Positions 11,425-24,414 of a stretch of DNA of 64,000 nucleotides are shown one piece after another. Position 1 is the stretch's first letter, and each line of letters begins with the position of its first letter. The translations under genes were made by a program, and so were the position numbers. The stretch is from Salvelinus alpinus (taxonomy: Eukaryota > Chordata > Actinopteri > Salmoniformes > Salmonidae). The DNA lies in the NCBI RefSeq assembly GCF_045679555.1, contig NC_092090.1:33224093-33288092 (forward strand), in the 5' to 3' direction. The notes under the pieces were generated by a model, which worked only from the letters and a program-made list of their open reading frames with translations, had not been told where the DNA came from and did not search any database.

Positions 11425-14083
11425 CAGCCTCTAACTACCATCATCCATCCTCCTCTCCCACAGAGAAACCTCACCTCAAACCCACTGGATATCTCTCCCT
11501 GGTATCATCCTGGGCTAGCTGGCTGGTTCCCTTTCACCAGACTGAGACAGTGTGATCCAGACTCGTATCGCTCTGAACGACGGGTCTTCTTGGATATTCT
11601 GAAGGGGAGGAGAGTAGGAGATGTGTGTATTTACTGTGTCTGTCTTTTTTGTTGTTGTGCCAAGTGTTTCAAATAATACAAAAAAACGATCTGTGGTTGT
11701 GCGCTTGCACAGACTCTGCTGAAAGACTGTGTGCTAGTCCTTTGTTTTTGTACTGATTGAGATCTGCTGTTTCTAAGACGGTGTTAACGCCCTCTCTTCT
11801 CCAGGTTGTGCAGCATGGAGCTATGGCTTTATTAACCACTGAGGCTAAATGCTCACTTGAGAATCGTTGCTTGTCCACTTAACTGGTGACTCGTGCTTTT
11901 CATTACTGCTGTATTGTGCCTGTGACTGCAACGAGAGAGAGCAGGGTCCTGACTGTTACTTAATCTGATTCATTGGTGACTCAACGAGGGGAACTCAAGG
12001 ATAGAAGTCAGTTTGGCTCAAACTGCAATGTATTGTAGCCAATTGTTTGATTTTTAGGGGGGAACTCAATGAAGTATCAGTCACTGATAATATGAACTAA
12101 GCAATGAAAGGTCATTTCATCCTGTCCACTTGTTGGACATGTTTTAAGAACATGAGATGTTGTCTCGTGATTTGCACCAGGAACAAAGTAGTTAAAATTA
12201 TTGAAATGTGATCAGGTCATGACCTCTACTCTGAGTCATTATAACCTTTCAAATGGGACTTTACCTCATTGTGCTTAGTTGTATCACGTCCATCTCTCTG
12301 CCTTAAACTGTGAACTTTCCTGTTCAAAGAAGGCAGTTGCTAGGACATGATACTTAACGTTCTATAAGTAATTTAATTAAATACATTTTTATCAACTATT
12401 AAACCACATTTCACTGCTCTTTTTAGTATTTGACTGTGGTTTGAGGTTTGTGTTGCCCTTCTTGGCCTGGCTGTGGAACTGTTTTACATTATTGTTGGAT
12501 AGGATGCTCACACTCTTAACTCATTCGCTCTTCCTTTTTCATCCCCCTATCTTTTGCTTGCATGGGAACATAGCCCCTTGTACAGTAAGTTTATTAGGAA
12601 AAAATATAAATGCAGCTGCTCAACTTTTCCCCACAGCGGACAATATTATGTCCTTCTAAAAAAATACTTATATTAAATTATATTATTTTCAGCTATGAAT
12701 AAGTTGTCTGACTCTCGAAAGTTCAAATTGAGTTATTTGGAAGCTGTTGATTTACTGTTTGCCCCTCTTCACATGTCTCATAGAAAAATTAATAGAATAA
12801 TAATGTCCTCAAGCATCAAGTAAAGAGATGCACAACTTCCTTTCAGATTATGGAAAACGAACAGACCCGGCCAGGACATTTTCAACAATGCTATTCCGCT
12901 TTCGACATCAATGGGGTCTTAACGAGGTCACTGGGCGTTGAACTAAGGTTGCTGTAGTATTTTTCTGAAGCTGATCCACTTCTATTTTTAACTTTTATTC
13001 GCTTGCTCGCCTCACTTTTCAAAAATGAAATCCGTTCAACAGTAAGTTTGAATGGCTGAAACTGAAAATGTTTTGAGTTCCGCCCTGTTTCATATGTCTG
13101 ATACAATGCTTACCACAAGATGGTGCTGTTCTCTTGTAAATGTATTGAATGTACAAAATCCACCATTTGTCTTTCAACTTTGTGTTATGTGTTATCAACA
13201 AAGTCAGATTTTTATATTTTGAAGACTTGGAAATGTATTTCAGTGTAAATAAAATAAGAGGACTTCGAGTTAGTCCAAACACACCATTGCCAAGTTCACG
13301 ATGTCTGTTTTGTACAGCGTTCTCAAAATGATTGAGCCAGATGGGATAATAGACACTGTTTTGTTGAATGATACACCGTTCTAACCTGCCCTTGAGTTTG
13401 TTTTGTATATGCCGAAATGGAGTAAATTGTGCTCAATGGACAGTGTTCCGTGACTCTAGGGCTGTATAAGAACAGGGAAAGGAAGAATGAAGTACAGCAG
13501 TTGTCTCAGTCCGGGCCTGAGAAAATCACATCTGGAACAGCCTGTCAATCATTTGGGACGCTCACTGTTGTCTCTCAACCATAAACTCCCCTCTGAAAGC
13601 TGTTCAGTCAGTTTAGTATTTCATTTGTCACATGGCTCATGGTACAACACTAAAGTAAAAAAGGCAGTAATGCAGTGGAAAGTGTAAGACAGCATGGTAG
13701 AGGTATTAGTTGTTTATTATTATACCCCAACAATACTCGTGCTTACACAATTTTCCTGATTATTTGTTTATTGAGGGCCACATTTAACCGTTCAATTTAA
13801 ACTCTAAAATGTAAAATACCAAGTAAATCCATGACCAGGCTACAAGGTCAACAGTGATGTGTATAACACCGTTTCAGAAGAATTTACTGGTTTAGTAATG
13901 TTAACATTTCTATGCACAAATGCTTCAAACACAGTTCATGGACTACATCACCAATAGAACTTGTGAACGATGAAGTGACCACAGAACTCAAGTGGTAAGG
14001 TCTTACTATGCCTTGGGCAGCCTACTGCCACAGACAAGGGGTGGTAATACCATCACACCCAGCATGGTCTATGTAGAGGGGGC
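11425..14083. other. Convergent intergenic region between transporter and dipeptidase
   Basis: The two genes point toward each other, so both 3' untranslated regions must lie here. The stretch is AT-rich, with attaaa-type candidate polyadenylation signals near 12374 and 12400. No ORF in it looks like a protein family, and no RNA gene was recognised. The exact UTR ends cannot be set from sequence alone. Confidence 0.5.
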
Positions 14084-17000
14084 TTATAGAGACCAGGACA
14101 GCAGGCTACTCAGAGTCAGTGTTAGTACCAGGGCCAGAGGGCTGAGGGAGAGAATTGTCCCAGCACTGTCTGGGTTGGGGACAGGGTAGCCATAGCTGGT
14201 CCTGCAGTCGTTTTTCACTTCTTCATAAGGTATGGGCAGATCATCTGGAGTCGTATCAGTCAGGCTGTCTCGTACCTGGAAGATAGGAGTTCAGAGTCAG
14301 GGAGGGTAACAAAGCACTGGACCAAATAGTGCATTACAAATGCCTGTAATCTCTGTGTATGCATTGTATTCTGTATTGCATCAGCCCTTTTTAAATAGAT
14401 CTATGGAGGTTTGTGTGTTGATGTCAATCTTGTGGAAACGGGGGTGTTGTGAATGGTGCTAAGCTGTAGAGGTCAGTGTGTAACTTTTACTGTAGTACTC
14501 ACACGCTCCACCTCTCTGAACACTCTGAGCAGGTTGTCCCCCAGAGCAGCTTTCACCTCAGCATCTGTCCATCCTCTCCTCAGCAGCTCTGCCACCAGAG
14601 CAGGGTACTTAGACACATCCTCCAGCCCCCCCGGTACCCTGACAGACAGCACAGGTAGAGAGGGGTGTGTGTGTCAAACTGAAGCCAATATTATGCAATT
14701 CTTCTGAACTCCTCCCCCAGCAGAATGGGTTTCTTTCCATGTAAAACATTTATAAAATATTTTACTACTACTACTCAGACATGACTTTTGATATATTTTT
14801 TAAATACTACTACTCAGAGATTACTTTTATTAAAAAAAAAAAAGAACTACTCAGACATATGACTTTATACTTTTTTACTGGTATATTACAATTAGCACCT
14901 TTTAAGATAATACATTTTGCTCAATCAAGTCCATTGGTGTTTTATTGTAACTAGGTGAATAACTCCTAGGTCAATTCACTCGACTCACCTGCCCACTCCA
15001 TCATAATCCCCACCAAAACCAATGATACTGTGTCCAGCCACATTCTTTATGTGGTCAAAGTGATCTAGATTGAACACGATAAGAAAGGTGAATATGCAGG
15101 GCATTCGGAATGTATTCAGACCCCTTATTCTAAAATTGATTCAATATTTTTTTCTATCTACACACAATACCCCATAGTTAAAAAAAAAAAAAAAAAAACA
15201 GAAATACATTATTTACGTAAGTATTCAGACTCTTTGCTGTCAGACTCAAAATTGAGCTCAGGTGCATCCTGTTTCCATTGATCATCCTTGAGATGTTTCT
15301 ACAACTGGATCGGAGTCCACCTGTAGTAAATTCAATTGATTGGACATCATTTGGAAAGGCACACACCTGTCTATTTGACAGTGCATGTCAAAGCAAAAAC
15401 CAAGCCATGAGGTCAAAGGAATTGTCCATAGTGCTCCGAGACAGGATTGTGTTGAGGCACAGATCTGGGGAAGGTTACCAAAACATTTCTGCAGCTATGA
15501 AGGTCCCCAAGAATAGAGTGGCCTCCAACATTCTTAAATGAAAGATGTTTGGAACCACCAAGACTCTTTCTAGAGCTGGACACCCGGCCAAACTGAACAA
15601 TTGGGGGAGAAGGGCCTTGGTCAGGGAGGTGACCAAGAACCTGATGGTCACTCTGACAGAGCTCCAGAGTTCCTCTGTGGAGATGGGAGAACCTTCCAGA
15701 AGAACAACCATCTCTGCAGCACTCCACCAATCAGGTCTTTATGGTAGAGTGGCCAGACGGAAGCCACTCCTCAGTAAAAGGCACACGAAAGCCCCCTTGG
15801 AATTTGCCAAAAGGCCCCTAAAGACTCAGACCATGAAAAACTAGATTCTCTGGTCAGATGAAACCAAGATTGAACTATTTGGTGTGAATGCCAAGCTTCA
15901 CATCTGGAGGAAACCTGGCACCATCCCTACGGTGAAGCATGGGGGTGGCAGCATCATGCTGTGGGGATGTTTTTCAGCGGCAGGGACTGGGAGACTAGTC
16001 AAGATCGAGGCAAAGATGAACGGAGCAAAGTACAGAGAGATCCTTGATGAAAACCTTCTCCAGAGCGCTCAGGACCTCAGACTGGGGCGAAGGTTCAGCT
16101 TCCAACAGGACAACGACCCTAAGCACACAGGCAAGACAACGCAGGAGTGGCTTCGGGACAAGTCTCAATGTCCTTGAATGGCTCAGCCAGAGCCCAGACT
16201 TTAACCCGATCTAACATCTCTGGAGAGACCTGAAAATAGCTGTGCAGCGACGCTCCCCATCCAACCTCAGAGCTTGAGAGGATCTGCAGAGAAGAATGTG
16301 AGAAACTCCCCAAATACAGGTGTCCCAAGCTTGTAGCGTCAAGACTCGAGGCTGTAATCGCTGCCAAAGGAGCTTCAACAAAGTACTGAGTAAAGGGTCT
16401 GAATATTTATGTAAATGTGATATTTCAGTGTATTTTTTATACATTTGCAAAAATGTATAAAAACATGTTTTCACTTTGTCGTTATGAGGTATGGTGTGTA
16501 GATGGGTGAGAATTCTTTTTTTTAATTTCATTTTGAATTCAGACTGTAACACAACAAAATGTGGAATAAGTCGAGGGGTATGAATACTTTCTGAAGAAAC
16601 TGTATAATACAAATTTGAGAGACAAGGTTGGGTGAGTGAGTGGTGGAGAGTAAAAAGTAATGATAAAAATTATGACCATGACTCAACTACTCACCTGCCA
16701 CCTGTGATAGGTTGGCTGTATTGCTGCATGTGACATAGTCGTTGTAAAAGTTCACCATGACAATTCCTTTTTTGTTTTGCTGGTGAGAAAAAGGACACAG
16801 ACACGCAACTGTATGATAAGTCAGAACTATAAACTCAAGTCACTAACTATTACAATGAAGAACTGTAGCTACCATATTGGTGTAGTCAGTTGGGCTTTTA
16901 TGTTCTGTTGTTAACATTTTATGGTGCTATATAGAAACACAATGTTCCTTTATCTGTAGTTTTATGGGCCCTTACAGCTGAATAGCTCAAATGTTTCCCG

Positions 17001-20000
17001 GACTCTTGTTTGTAAGCTATTGTCAGCTTGAGGTATTTCACAATAAATGTGTAATAAAATGTTTTAGTTTGTGTCTGTTTTCCAAGGTATTGGAAAGATC
17101 TGAAGGCTTTTCTAACTTCCTTTTGATATCATTGTAGTTTTAATATCACTGCAGACATTACCACGTTTCTTTGTTGCAGTCTTATTGCTTACTTTTCTTT
17201 GCCTCAACCTTCCTCTAAGCCCTTTCTCATCCTCCCCTCAGCCTATATTCCCAGACACCTCCTTTTCACTCTTAAACCCCTTTTCAGTTCCCTGTCTGTT
17301 TTCTCAATCCATGTTCTTCCCCTTATCCCCCGTCACATACCCCTTCATCCGATCACATGTCCACTCACACTCAATCTCAGGTCCAATTCCTTTATTCACT
17401 TCACCCTCCAATCCCCTCACTCTGCCTGCTCCCCTAGTCCTTCTCCTCTCACTACCCGACTCCCAATTCTCTATCCCCTCGTCTCTCACCCTTCTCCCCT
17501 GACTCACCACCCTCCTCAGGGAAGGGATGATGTCTAAGGAGAATGAATGACTAAGTTCCTCATATGTATTCTGTAATCCACTATCCCCTTGCCCCTCTCC
17601 CCTTTCACTCACCACCTTCCTCAGGACGTCGTCAGGCACGTTCCTCTTGTGTGGGCACACGGCGTAGGCAGAGGAGTGGCTGAAGATGACTGGGGCTTTG
17701 GACAGGTCTAGAACCTGGTTCATCACTTTCTCTGACACGTGGGCCAAGTCAATCAACATCCCAATGCGGTTCATCTCAAATATCAGTTGCTGTCGGGTGA
17801 AAAAAAAAGAATGTTTCTGCCAGGACTGGGGGACCCTCTTACTGTGTCGCCCTACTGGTGTTATAGAGACAATTATATGTGATTCATTCAGCCTATCAAA
17901 CCTAATGATATGGTTTGTAGCTAGGATCAAGAGAATGAACATGTTTTCATCCAGGGTGTTTTATACAAGTGATATCATACTGCTATAACATGAATGAACA
18001 TCTAAAGGCAAACTAGACGAAAATGAGTCTTTGAGGGTAACCCAATAGTTTCTGAGGAATTGCTCATTTGACAAAAATATTTACTTGGAATATTGCCAAT
18101 GTTTATGACAAGCATTTATATCTGATTTCCAAGTCAACTCAGAAGCAGAAGTATTAAAAGCCGCACCAAATAGTATCATAGATTTGACCTTTGTTATGAG
18201 TGGGGTATTTCCAATGTGTGTGTGTGTGGGGCTCAGTGTGATAGACCAACCTTGCCAAACTCAGACAGTCCATTGTGCTGCGATGGCTCGGCTCCCGAAT
18301 CCACGAGCCAATTATCTGCCCTGGGAGAAAACACACACAACCACAGTAAAACACCAGGCCAGCTTCTGGAAGTGATCTTTCCGTTCCACTCTCCTATATC
18401 CTGCTAACATGATATGAATCAGTGACGGGCTGAGGGATTCACTAGACTCTGTAGTCTGTCCAGGGCCATGGTTTGATTAGCTAGCCCATCTGTTTAGAAG
18501 ACTCTCCCAGAATATGATACCTCTGAAACAGGTGGCGACAGGAATCCCCTATTTTCCCCACCACAGAATTCAGTGAAATACAGTCTTTTTTTTTCTATTA
18601 ATAAGCAGTTTCAGCTGTTACCTGTTGTGTCTCATTCATTTACATTCTTGTCATTTCTATCTTAGCTGTATGTGCTCTTTGAGAGAGCATCATATGGTGT
18701 GTAAAGCGTTGATATACTTAGGAATCTCAACTATAAAGTACTACAAAAAAATGTTGAGCACCTTGTCACTTATTTAAGTATAATCTGTGGCACCTAGTCC
18801 CCAGACCAGGGTGGCCCTGTCATCAGCAGGGTAGCAGAGCCTACTCACCATGGTGTGTTGCAGCTGTGGGTGAGGGTGAGGTAGCGGACCCCCAGGTGGT
18901 ACATGGTGCGCAGGGTCCCCAGGCTGCTGTCCAAAGAGTGTCCTCCTTCCACCCCGATCAGACTGGCCGTCCTGTTCTGACTAAAGGCATCCACGATATC
19001 TGTGGTAAAATAAATACTTGATAATACAGGTGGGTGAATAAAACTCTGTTATATATGGTGTTTCACAGTTGATTGTTCTAAAGGGGTTTCATTCTCATAA
19101 CCAGATGTATGGCTCCATTCAATCCGCATCGCGGATGTTCAGCTCTACAGTGTGATTGAAATTTAAAGGCAATGTTCCCGCGTTAGCGGAGACTGCATTC
19201 ACGGTAAACGCTGCATATGTTGGCTCAATCGGAAATGACCTTTAAATGTATATTGTGGAATCTACGACACTTTCACTTTACATATTGAGTAGAGCCCTTA
19301 CTGTATAACTTTTGATTACACTTTTTTTTGTAGATGACTCTCACCTTTGCTGCTGGTAGCAAACATGAAGGCTTCTGGGTATTTCATGCACATTCTGCGG
19401 ATGACGTCAATCTGCTCAAGAGTTTGTCTGGCTGCATCTTTGTACTGAGTGTCACATGGAACATATGCTGCCCAGAACTGCAAGTGGACAGTAAATGTTT
19501 GATCAGTTTATTATGTAATACAGAGTTCCCCAACTGGCGGGCTTCTTGCGGTCAATTTGCAGTCTACAAATTATTTGTAATTATGTTCTGGACCCCCGAC
19601 CATCCGCTCAAGAAAATAAAATCGACCCGCGGCTGAATGTAGTTGATGATCCCTGATGTAATACATGTATTATTATCACCCACCCTCACATACACCTTTT
19701 TGTGAGTCTTTTTCAGTTTGTGTGGGTGTATGAGTGTGTGTACCTGTGCTGCCAGTCGTCCCTCCCTGATCTTGGGGATGTTGGTGTGTGTATTGTTGAG
19801 GGTGTACAGATCCACTTTATTCAGCTGGTTGTTAAACTTCATCCTCAACTGCCAGGGCAGATCATTATGGCTGTGGAGTCAGACAGAGAGATCAATGCAT
19901 GATACTATTCATACAGGGCAGTCAGCACTGCTAACACACAGCCATTATTTAACTGTACATTAGGACAGAACCATCTTGAAACATTAAAAAACAGCCTCCA

Positions 20001-20609
20001 AAATCTTATCGAAGCATATACTGTCACGCCTGCTCCCGCTCTTCCTCCCCAGCTCTACGCACTCCTGCCACCATCATTACGCACACCTGCCTTCCCCCCC
20101 CGTCACGCGCATCAGCGATCATTGCACTCACCTGGACTCAATCACCTCTGTCATTACCTCCCCTATATCTGTCTGGTTCCCCGCTTCTGCATTGATTGTC
20201 ATATGTACTTGTTTACCCGTGTGCTGACGCTGTTCCTGTCCTGTTACCTGTCCGTTCCTCATTAAATGTTCAACTCCCCGTACCTGCTTCTCATCTCCAG
20301 CGTCAGTCTTTACATATACAATACACACCTTGCATTGGCACGTGTTTTGTGCCATTAACATTACAGTATGCATCAAATATTTGTAGATGTAATGTATTAT
20401 AAAATATTAATTTTGGTTTAAACGTTCAAAATCACCCATCCTAGGGTCTTATGAGGAGAGAAAAATGTGTTAGTCACTTACCCATCAATCAGTGGTGTCT
20501 CTGACATTAGCCTCAGTGCGTTGTTCATGTGTTCATCCTGTGTCAAGGAGAGTTTGAGAGCACAGGACAGTGCCAGCAGAGTCCCCCATACACTACCTCC
20601 AGACAACAT
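14084..20609 (-). CDS. dpep1: Membrane dipeptidase (renal dipeptidase family, M19), complete
   Basis: Ten exons join in frame on minus: 20482-20609, 19744-19870, 19345-19477, 18849-18999, 18251-18320, 17613-17789, 16695-16779, 14989-15064, 14503-14638 and 14084-14275. They total 1275 nt, 424 residues plus stop, against about 411 in mammals. The family is zinc-dependent and hydrolyses dipeptides, cystinyl-bis-glycine and leukotriene D4 at the cell surface. The start ATG is followed by a signal peptide (about residues 1-23). Zinc-ligand motifs are all present: DGHNDLPW (across intron 1), GVEGGHS, DLAHVS and SHSSAY. The C terminus has CRTSYGY and then a hydrophobic tail, the layout of a GPI-anchor signal. 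Introns hold a solo LTR (1), a MITE (3) and a Tc1 (7). DPEP2/3 are alternatives, but the neighbours favour dpep1. No disabling change was seen. Confidence 0.93.
15095..16604 (+). mobile_element. Tc1-like transposon with TA duplication, in dpep1 intron 7
   Basis: Both ends are present: tgcagggcattcggaatg at the left and the inverted partner ending gaagaaactgta at the right, flanked by TA at 15093-15094 and 16605-16606. The element lies antisense to dpep1. Its left end is only 30 bases from the 3' splice site of exon 8 (boundary at 15064). Confidence 0.88.
15407..16389 (+). pseudogene. Tc1 transposase pseudogene
   Basis: The frame is nearly continuous from ATG to TGA (about 327 codons) but broken by in-frame stops near 15539 and 15841 and a small frameshift near 16170. 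The first two catalytic aspartates are visible ([11 protein letters not shown] and QQDNDPKHT). In PDFNPI-stop-HLW the stop TAA (16212-16214) sits where the catalytic Glu codon belongs. The N-terminal helix-turn-helix half is recognisable ([18 protein letters not shown]). Confidence 0.85.
17190..17540. repeat. Pyrimidine-rich low-complexity stretch in dpep1 intron 6
   Basis: This is a strongly C/T-biased run on plus (A/G-rich on the dpep1 sense strand). It gives long but meaningless ORFs on both strands. It stops about 70 bases before exon 6. Confidence 0.6.
19109..19298. mobile_element. Short non-autonomous element in dpep1 intron 3
   Basis: Terminal inverted motifs ggctccattcaat and attgagtagagccc bracket a body with gcggagactgcattcacggt. 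A related copy in the opposite orientation lies at 35978-36160. No ORF is present. The class is unknown; it behaves like a MITE. Confidence 0.55.
20022..20314 (+). mobile_element. Solo-LTR-like element with 5-bp duplication (dpep1 intron 1)
   Basis: It starts TGTCACGCC and ends TTACA, so it has TG..CA termini, and is flanked by TATAC at 20017-20021 and 20315-20319. There is no internal coding sequence. The start resembles the units at 21223-21578 and (reversed) 56656-57004, suggesting one LTR superfamily. A TG..CA-ended DNA MITE cannot be fully excluded. Confidence 0.7.
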
Positions 20610-21222
20610 CTCTTACTCTCTCTCACTACACCCTAACTAACACACAATCTGATCCAGCCTGACCTGGACTTGTCCTCTCCAACAGCCTCTGGTTCACTAC
20701 AGCCACTATGGTTTTCTCTCTAACTCCGTTTGTTACTAACTCAAAAAGTATATTTTGACTTGTTTCAATACATTTCTCAGCCTACACTAAGTTAGTTAGT
20801 CTTTGGTCTGTCTGGTGCTTCTTAAGATTTCACAGTTCACTGTGTTCCGTCCGAACTCTTCCTCTGTCCCCAAAGTGTCTCTTTGTGGGTCAGGCTCAAA
20901 TACAGAGAGAGTTTATTATGCCTCCTCCGTTTCTCTGTCATTATCTCTTTGGTTGTAAAGTAAACACATGAAGTTAAGCATATTGGTTAATGTTTAACGT
21001 TCAGTACAACTCCCTCAAGTTTGAAATCCATAAGCAAGACAACCCCAGTAATGATATAGATGTGGATTAACATTGGAAAGTGCCCAATGATGGCATGACC
21101 ACTCAAATAAGAAATGTTATAAAAATGAGTTATAAATATATGTAGAGAGCACCTCATCAACAATATGTGCTGAGGGTCGGAGTCTATTAGGGGTCAGTGC
21201 AAGTTTAATCAGATGGGTTAAC

Positions 21223-21578
21223 TGTCACGCCCTGACCTTAGTTCCTTTTTTATGTCTCTATTTTGGTTTGGTCAGGGCGTGAGTTGGGGTGGGCATTCTA
21301 TGTCTGGTGTTATATGTTGTCTATTTCTTTGTGTTTGGCCGTGTGTGGTTCTCAATCAGAGGTAGCTGTCTATCGTTGTCTCTGATTGAGAACCATACTT
21401 AGGTAGCCTGTTCCCACCTGTGTTTGAGGGTAGTTGTTTTGTGTGTCTACACCAGATAGAACTGTTTCTTTTGTGCCGTTTTGATAATTTTTGTCCTAGT
21501 GTTCGGGCATAATAAAAATCATGGACACGTACCACGCTGCACCTTGGTCCTCACCTTCTTCCACCAACAGGCGTTACA
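21223..21578 (+). mobile_element. Solo-LTR-like element with 5-bp duplication, upstream of dpep1
   Basis: Termini are TGTCACGCCCTGACC and GGCGTTACA, flanked by TTAAC at 21218-21222 and 21579-21583. An aataaaa signal near 21510 would fit an R-region polyadenylation site. It lies about 0.6 kb upstream of the dpep1 start codon, so it could affect its promoter. Confidence 0.75.
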
Positions 21579-21877
21579 TTAACCTTCTGCTCTACTCGGA
21601 GTGGAGTCACTGTTATACATCTAAAAATATAAATACATATATTTGAGTCAGAATACCTGCATATGACAGGTGTGATAGAAAAATGACACAATTACCTGAT
21701 TTGTTTGATATTAATAGTTAACGATTATATACTTAACCAATAGTAAGACATTTCTGTTCTATGAAATGTCTGTGTGAACGGAGAGGAGCCTAAAAACCTA
21801 CAGCTGGCATTCCATAGATAAGATGTGGTGGGCGTAACTGAGATAAAGAGAGCCTGGAGGAATAGGATTATTTTTTA

Positions 21878-22490
21878 AAGCAAGCCAACGCCTGTTCTTA
21901 ATCAGGAAATTAAAGGGGTTTGGGGTCGGCCAGGATGTTCTGGAGAGGGTGTACAGCAGCTTGGTGGAGAGCATCCTCATGTTCAATATGACAGTCTGGT
22001 ATGGTAATCTGAGCGTAGAGGAGCAAAAGCAAACTGACCAGAATAGTAAACACAGCCAGCAAAGTAATTGGTCGACCACAGGAACATTTGAGCATTCTGT
22101 TCCACAAGGCAACCAAAAAGAAGGCACTGGCTGTCATTTGGCGACCCCTTCCACCCTCTACACCCTCAGTGTAGAGGGTGTACACCCTCAGTCTTGGCCA
22201 CCCATGGCCAAGAAGAACGTGTTCAAACATTCATTCGTTCCTTGTGCTGTTGGACTACTAAATGCAAAGTAAATTGTATCGGTACATGTACTTATCTATC
22301 TAGTGCAGTTGGGACAGTGGTCATTTGTGAGTGAATGTATTAATGTCCTCTATGTTGTTAGTGCATGCAACATGATGGACTGACTGGTTTAAATGTGTGA
22401 GAATGTATGTGTGTATGTGATAATTTTAATGAAGGTGATGCCAAAGAAAAATGTCCATCCTGGATGGACAATAAAGTTTTATTCTATTGT
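21878..22490 (+). mobile_element. LINE 3'-terminal remnant
   Basis: The readable part encodes a reverse-transcriptase C-terminal segment including VESILMFNMTVWYGNLS, then a noncoding tail ending in ataaagttttattctattg. The upstream RT is missing, as is usual for a 5'-truncated LINE. A small hairpin (ccctctacac / gtgtagaggg) lies near 22152-22176. Confidence 0.65.
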
Positions 22491-23900
22491 ATAGAACAAC
22501 ACACTAATTGTGTCTATTCATTCTTGCATCCGAGAAACAACACCAGAGGCAGATAAGCATCTTTAGTGCCAACTATATAGAAACTGCATTGTCTGTAAAG
22601 GTTAGGCTACTGGGCCCAAAAGTCAAGACTGTTGGGTTGACTAGTCTCATTATTGCAATAATTAATCGATATTAAATAAAGATGATAGTTTGAAGAAATG
22701 ACAAAGTCTCTCTCAGTATGAATTTCCACGACACAGGGCAACAGGTACAGTAGCCTAGTGGTTAAGAGTGTTGGGCCAGTAAACCAAAGGTTGCTGGTTT
22801 GAATCCCTGAGCCAACTAGGTGAAACATGTGCAGTTTAGCAAGGCACTTAACCCTAATTGCTCTGGATAAGAGCATCTGCTAAATTACAAAATATGTAAA
22901 AAATAGAACGTTTTTTTTATGCTCATGAGTAAACACACAATTCTTCAATTCACACAAGGTTAACCTCCGCACCCTCAGTGAAAATTATAATTATAGAGGG
23001 ACATTCTTGTCATTCTTGCTTTTATCCCTCTTTAGGCCACACTTTAACCAGACTATGCTGCTTTGCTATGCTGTCTCTGCACAGCTTCTGCTTCATGGTA
23101 GCTCTCTAACCTTTGATGAGAAAAATAATTATTTCATACAGCTTCTAGATAGTTAACTAGGTGCAATGTACACAACTCAAATCTTATGTGTTCTGCTTTG
23201 AATTGTCATTTTCAATAAATCAAATGATTTGGCTTTCAGCATTAATCCTTTTCTCAAACGACAGGCAGTGAATCTGGTCTCTGTATATCAATATAGCAGT
23301 GGGATATCTGAACGCTAGCACATAACCCTTGTAGTCAGTCTATAGGCTCTTTTTTTATCTTATATGATAAGGCTTCTTTTTCCATTAGGCGGTAAATATC
23401 ATGTTCTTCCTGTCAAATGGCTTCTTGTTGAATTATGTCATTATTGATGTTGATGTTTACAAACTTGATGATAAAGTGTGCACTTTACATAATCCATGTA
23501 TAATGTATATCAAAGCTGGATGCTGTAATTTGGGATATGTATACTGTAGCTAATAAAGTAATATAAGTGTATGTTGTGTAGTAAGCTGTTAGTAGCCCAT
23601 GTGCCTCACCCTAATAATTTGGCCTATTTTCCATCATTAATTTCGCCTAGTGTTCTGACTTGGTGGTGCACATGTAGCCTATAACCTGTTTTAGAGAAAT
23701 GTAATCATTGAATATTGTAAGAGCTTTCATTGTCTGCTTATATGCCCCCTTTATTTGGCCTACGGTTCTGACTTGGTGTACAGGGAGAATAATCTAAGAA
23801 CGGCCCATGTTCTGAATTCTGTCGCTGTACATTTCAAAAGTGCTGAACAAATAGTTATATTGACTACGTTCGTCCTAGCTCGCTCATTAATGTCTTAATC
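22491..23900. other. Intergenic, no gene seen except one SINE
   Basis: AT-rich sequence between the LINE remnant and the hAT element. The only recognisable item is the HpaI SINE. Short ORFs have no similarity I can recognise. Confidence 0.5.
22746..22892 (+). mobile_element. HpaI SINE (lysine-tRNA-derived)
   Basis: The head carries tRNA-like promoter boxes (tagcctagtggttaagagtg and ggtttgaatccc). The salmonid HpaI body and tail follow: gcaaggcacttaaccctaat and ggataagagcatctgctaaa. A middle portion is shortened. This family is diagnostic for salmonids. Confidence 0.85.
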
Positions 23901-24414
23901 GAAATGACCAGTAGCGTGCCGTGGGCCTGGCGCCTGGGCCTTCAGTGAGGTCCTACACAGTCCCACCCGAATTAATCCACCTGTTATTACCATCATTTAG
24001 ATGCCATGGCTCTAGACACTATACATTTAGACAGAAACGCAGTATAACCAGGCGTTGCGTCACCTTGAAATTGACATTTTTTTCAGAGAATTGCAGGGGA
24101 AGAGTACAATACAGTACAGTTCAACTAATAGGCAAGAACATAGTCGAGTGCAACAGAGTTATATTAATATTCTTCTTCTATCCATTTCTGGTCCACAAAC
24201 TTTGAGCTTTAAGTCCCCCAAAAAATAAATACAGTGTGTTCACTAAACAGCGCATTGTCGCACCCAAAGCAGTTTCACCGTGATGATAAAGACACATAAC
24301 TATTCACTGAAAATAAAAAACAAAATTTGCAACATAGGCTATTTGCCATTTTATTTTGTTAATATATAGGCTATTTAATATTAACGAAATAAAATGCGAA
24401 ACATACATACACAT

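Noticed and set aside
17304-17942. One long dipeptidase ORF through intron 6
   Set aside because: Only 17613-17789 matches the family; the extensions are intron sequence, partly low complexity.
22746-22892. Functional tRNA gene
   Set aside because: The head is tRNA-like but mismatched and joined to the HpaI SINE body.
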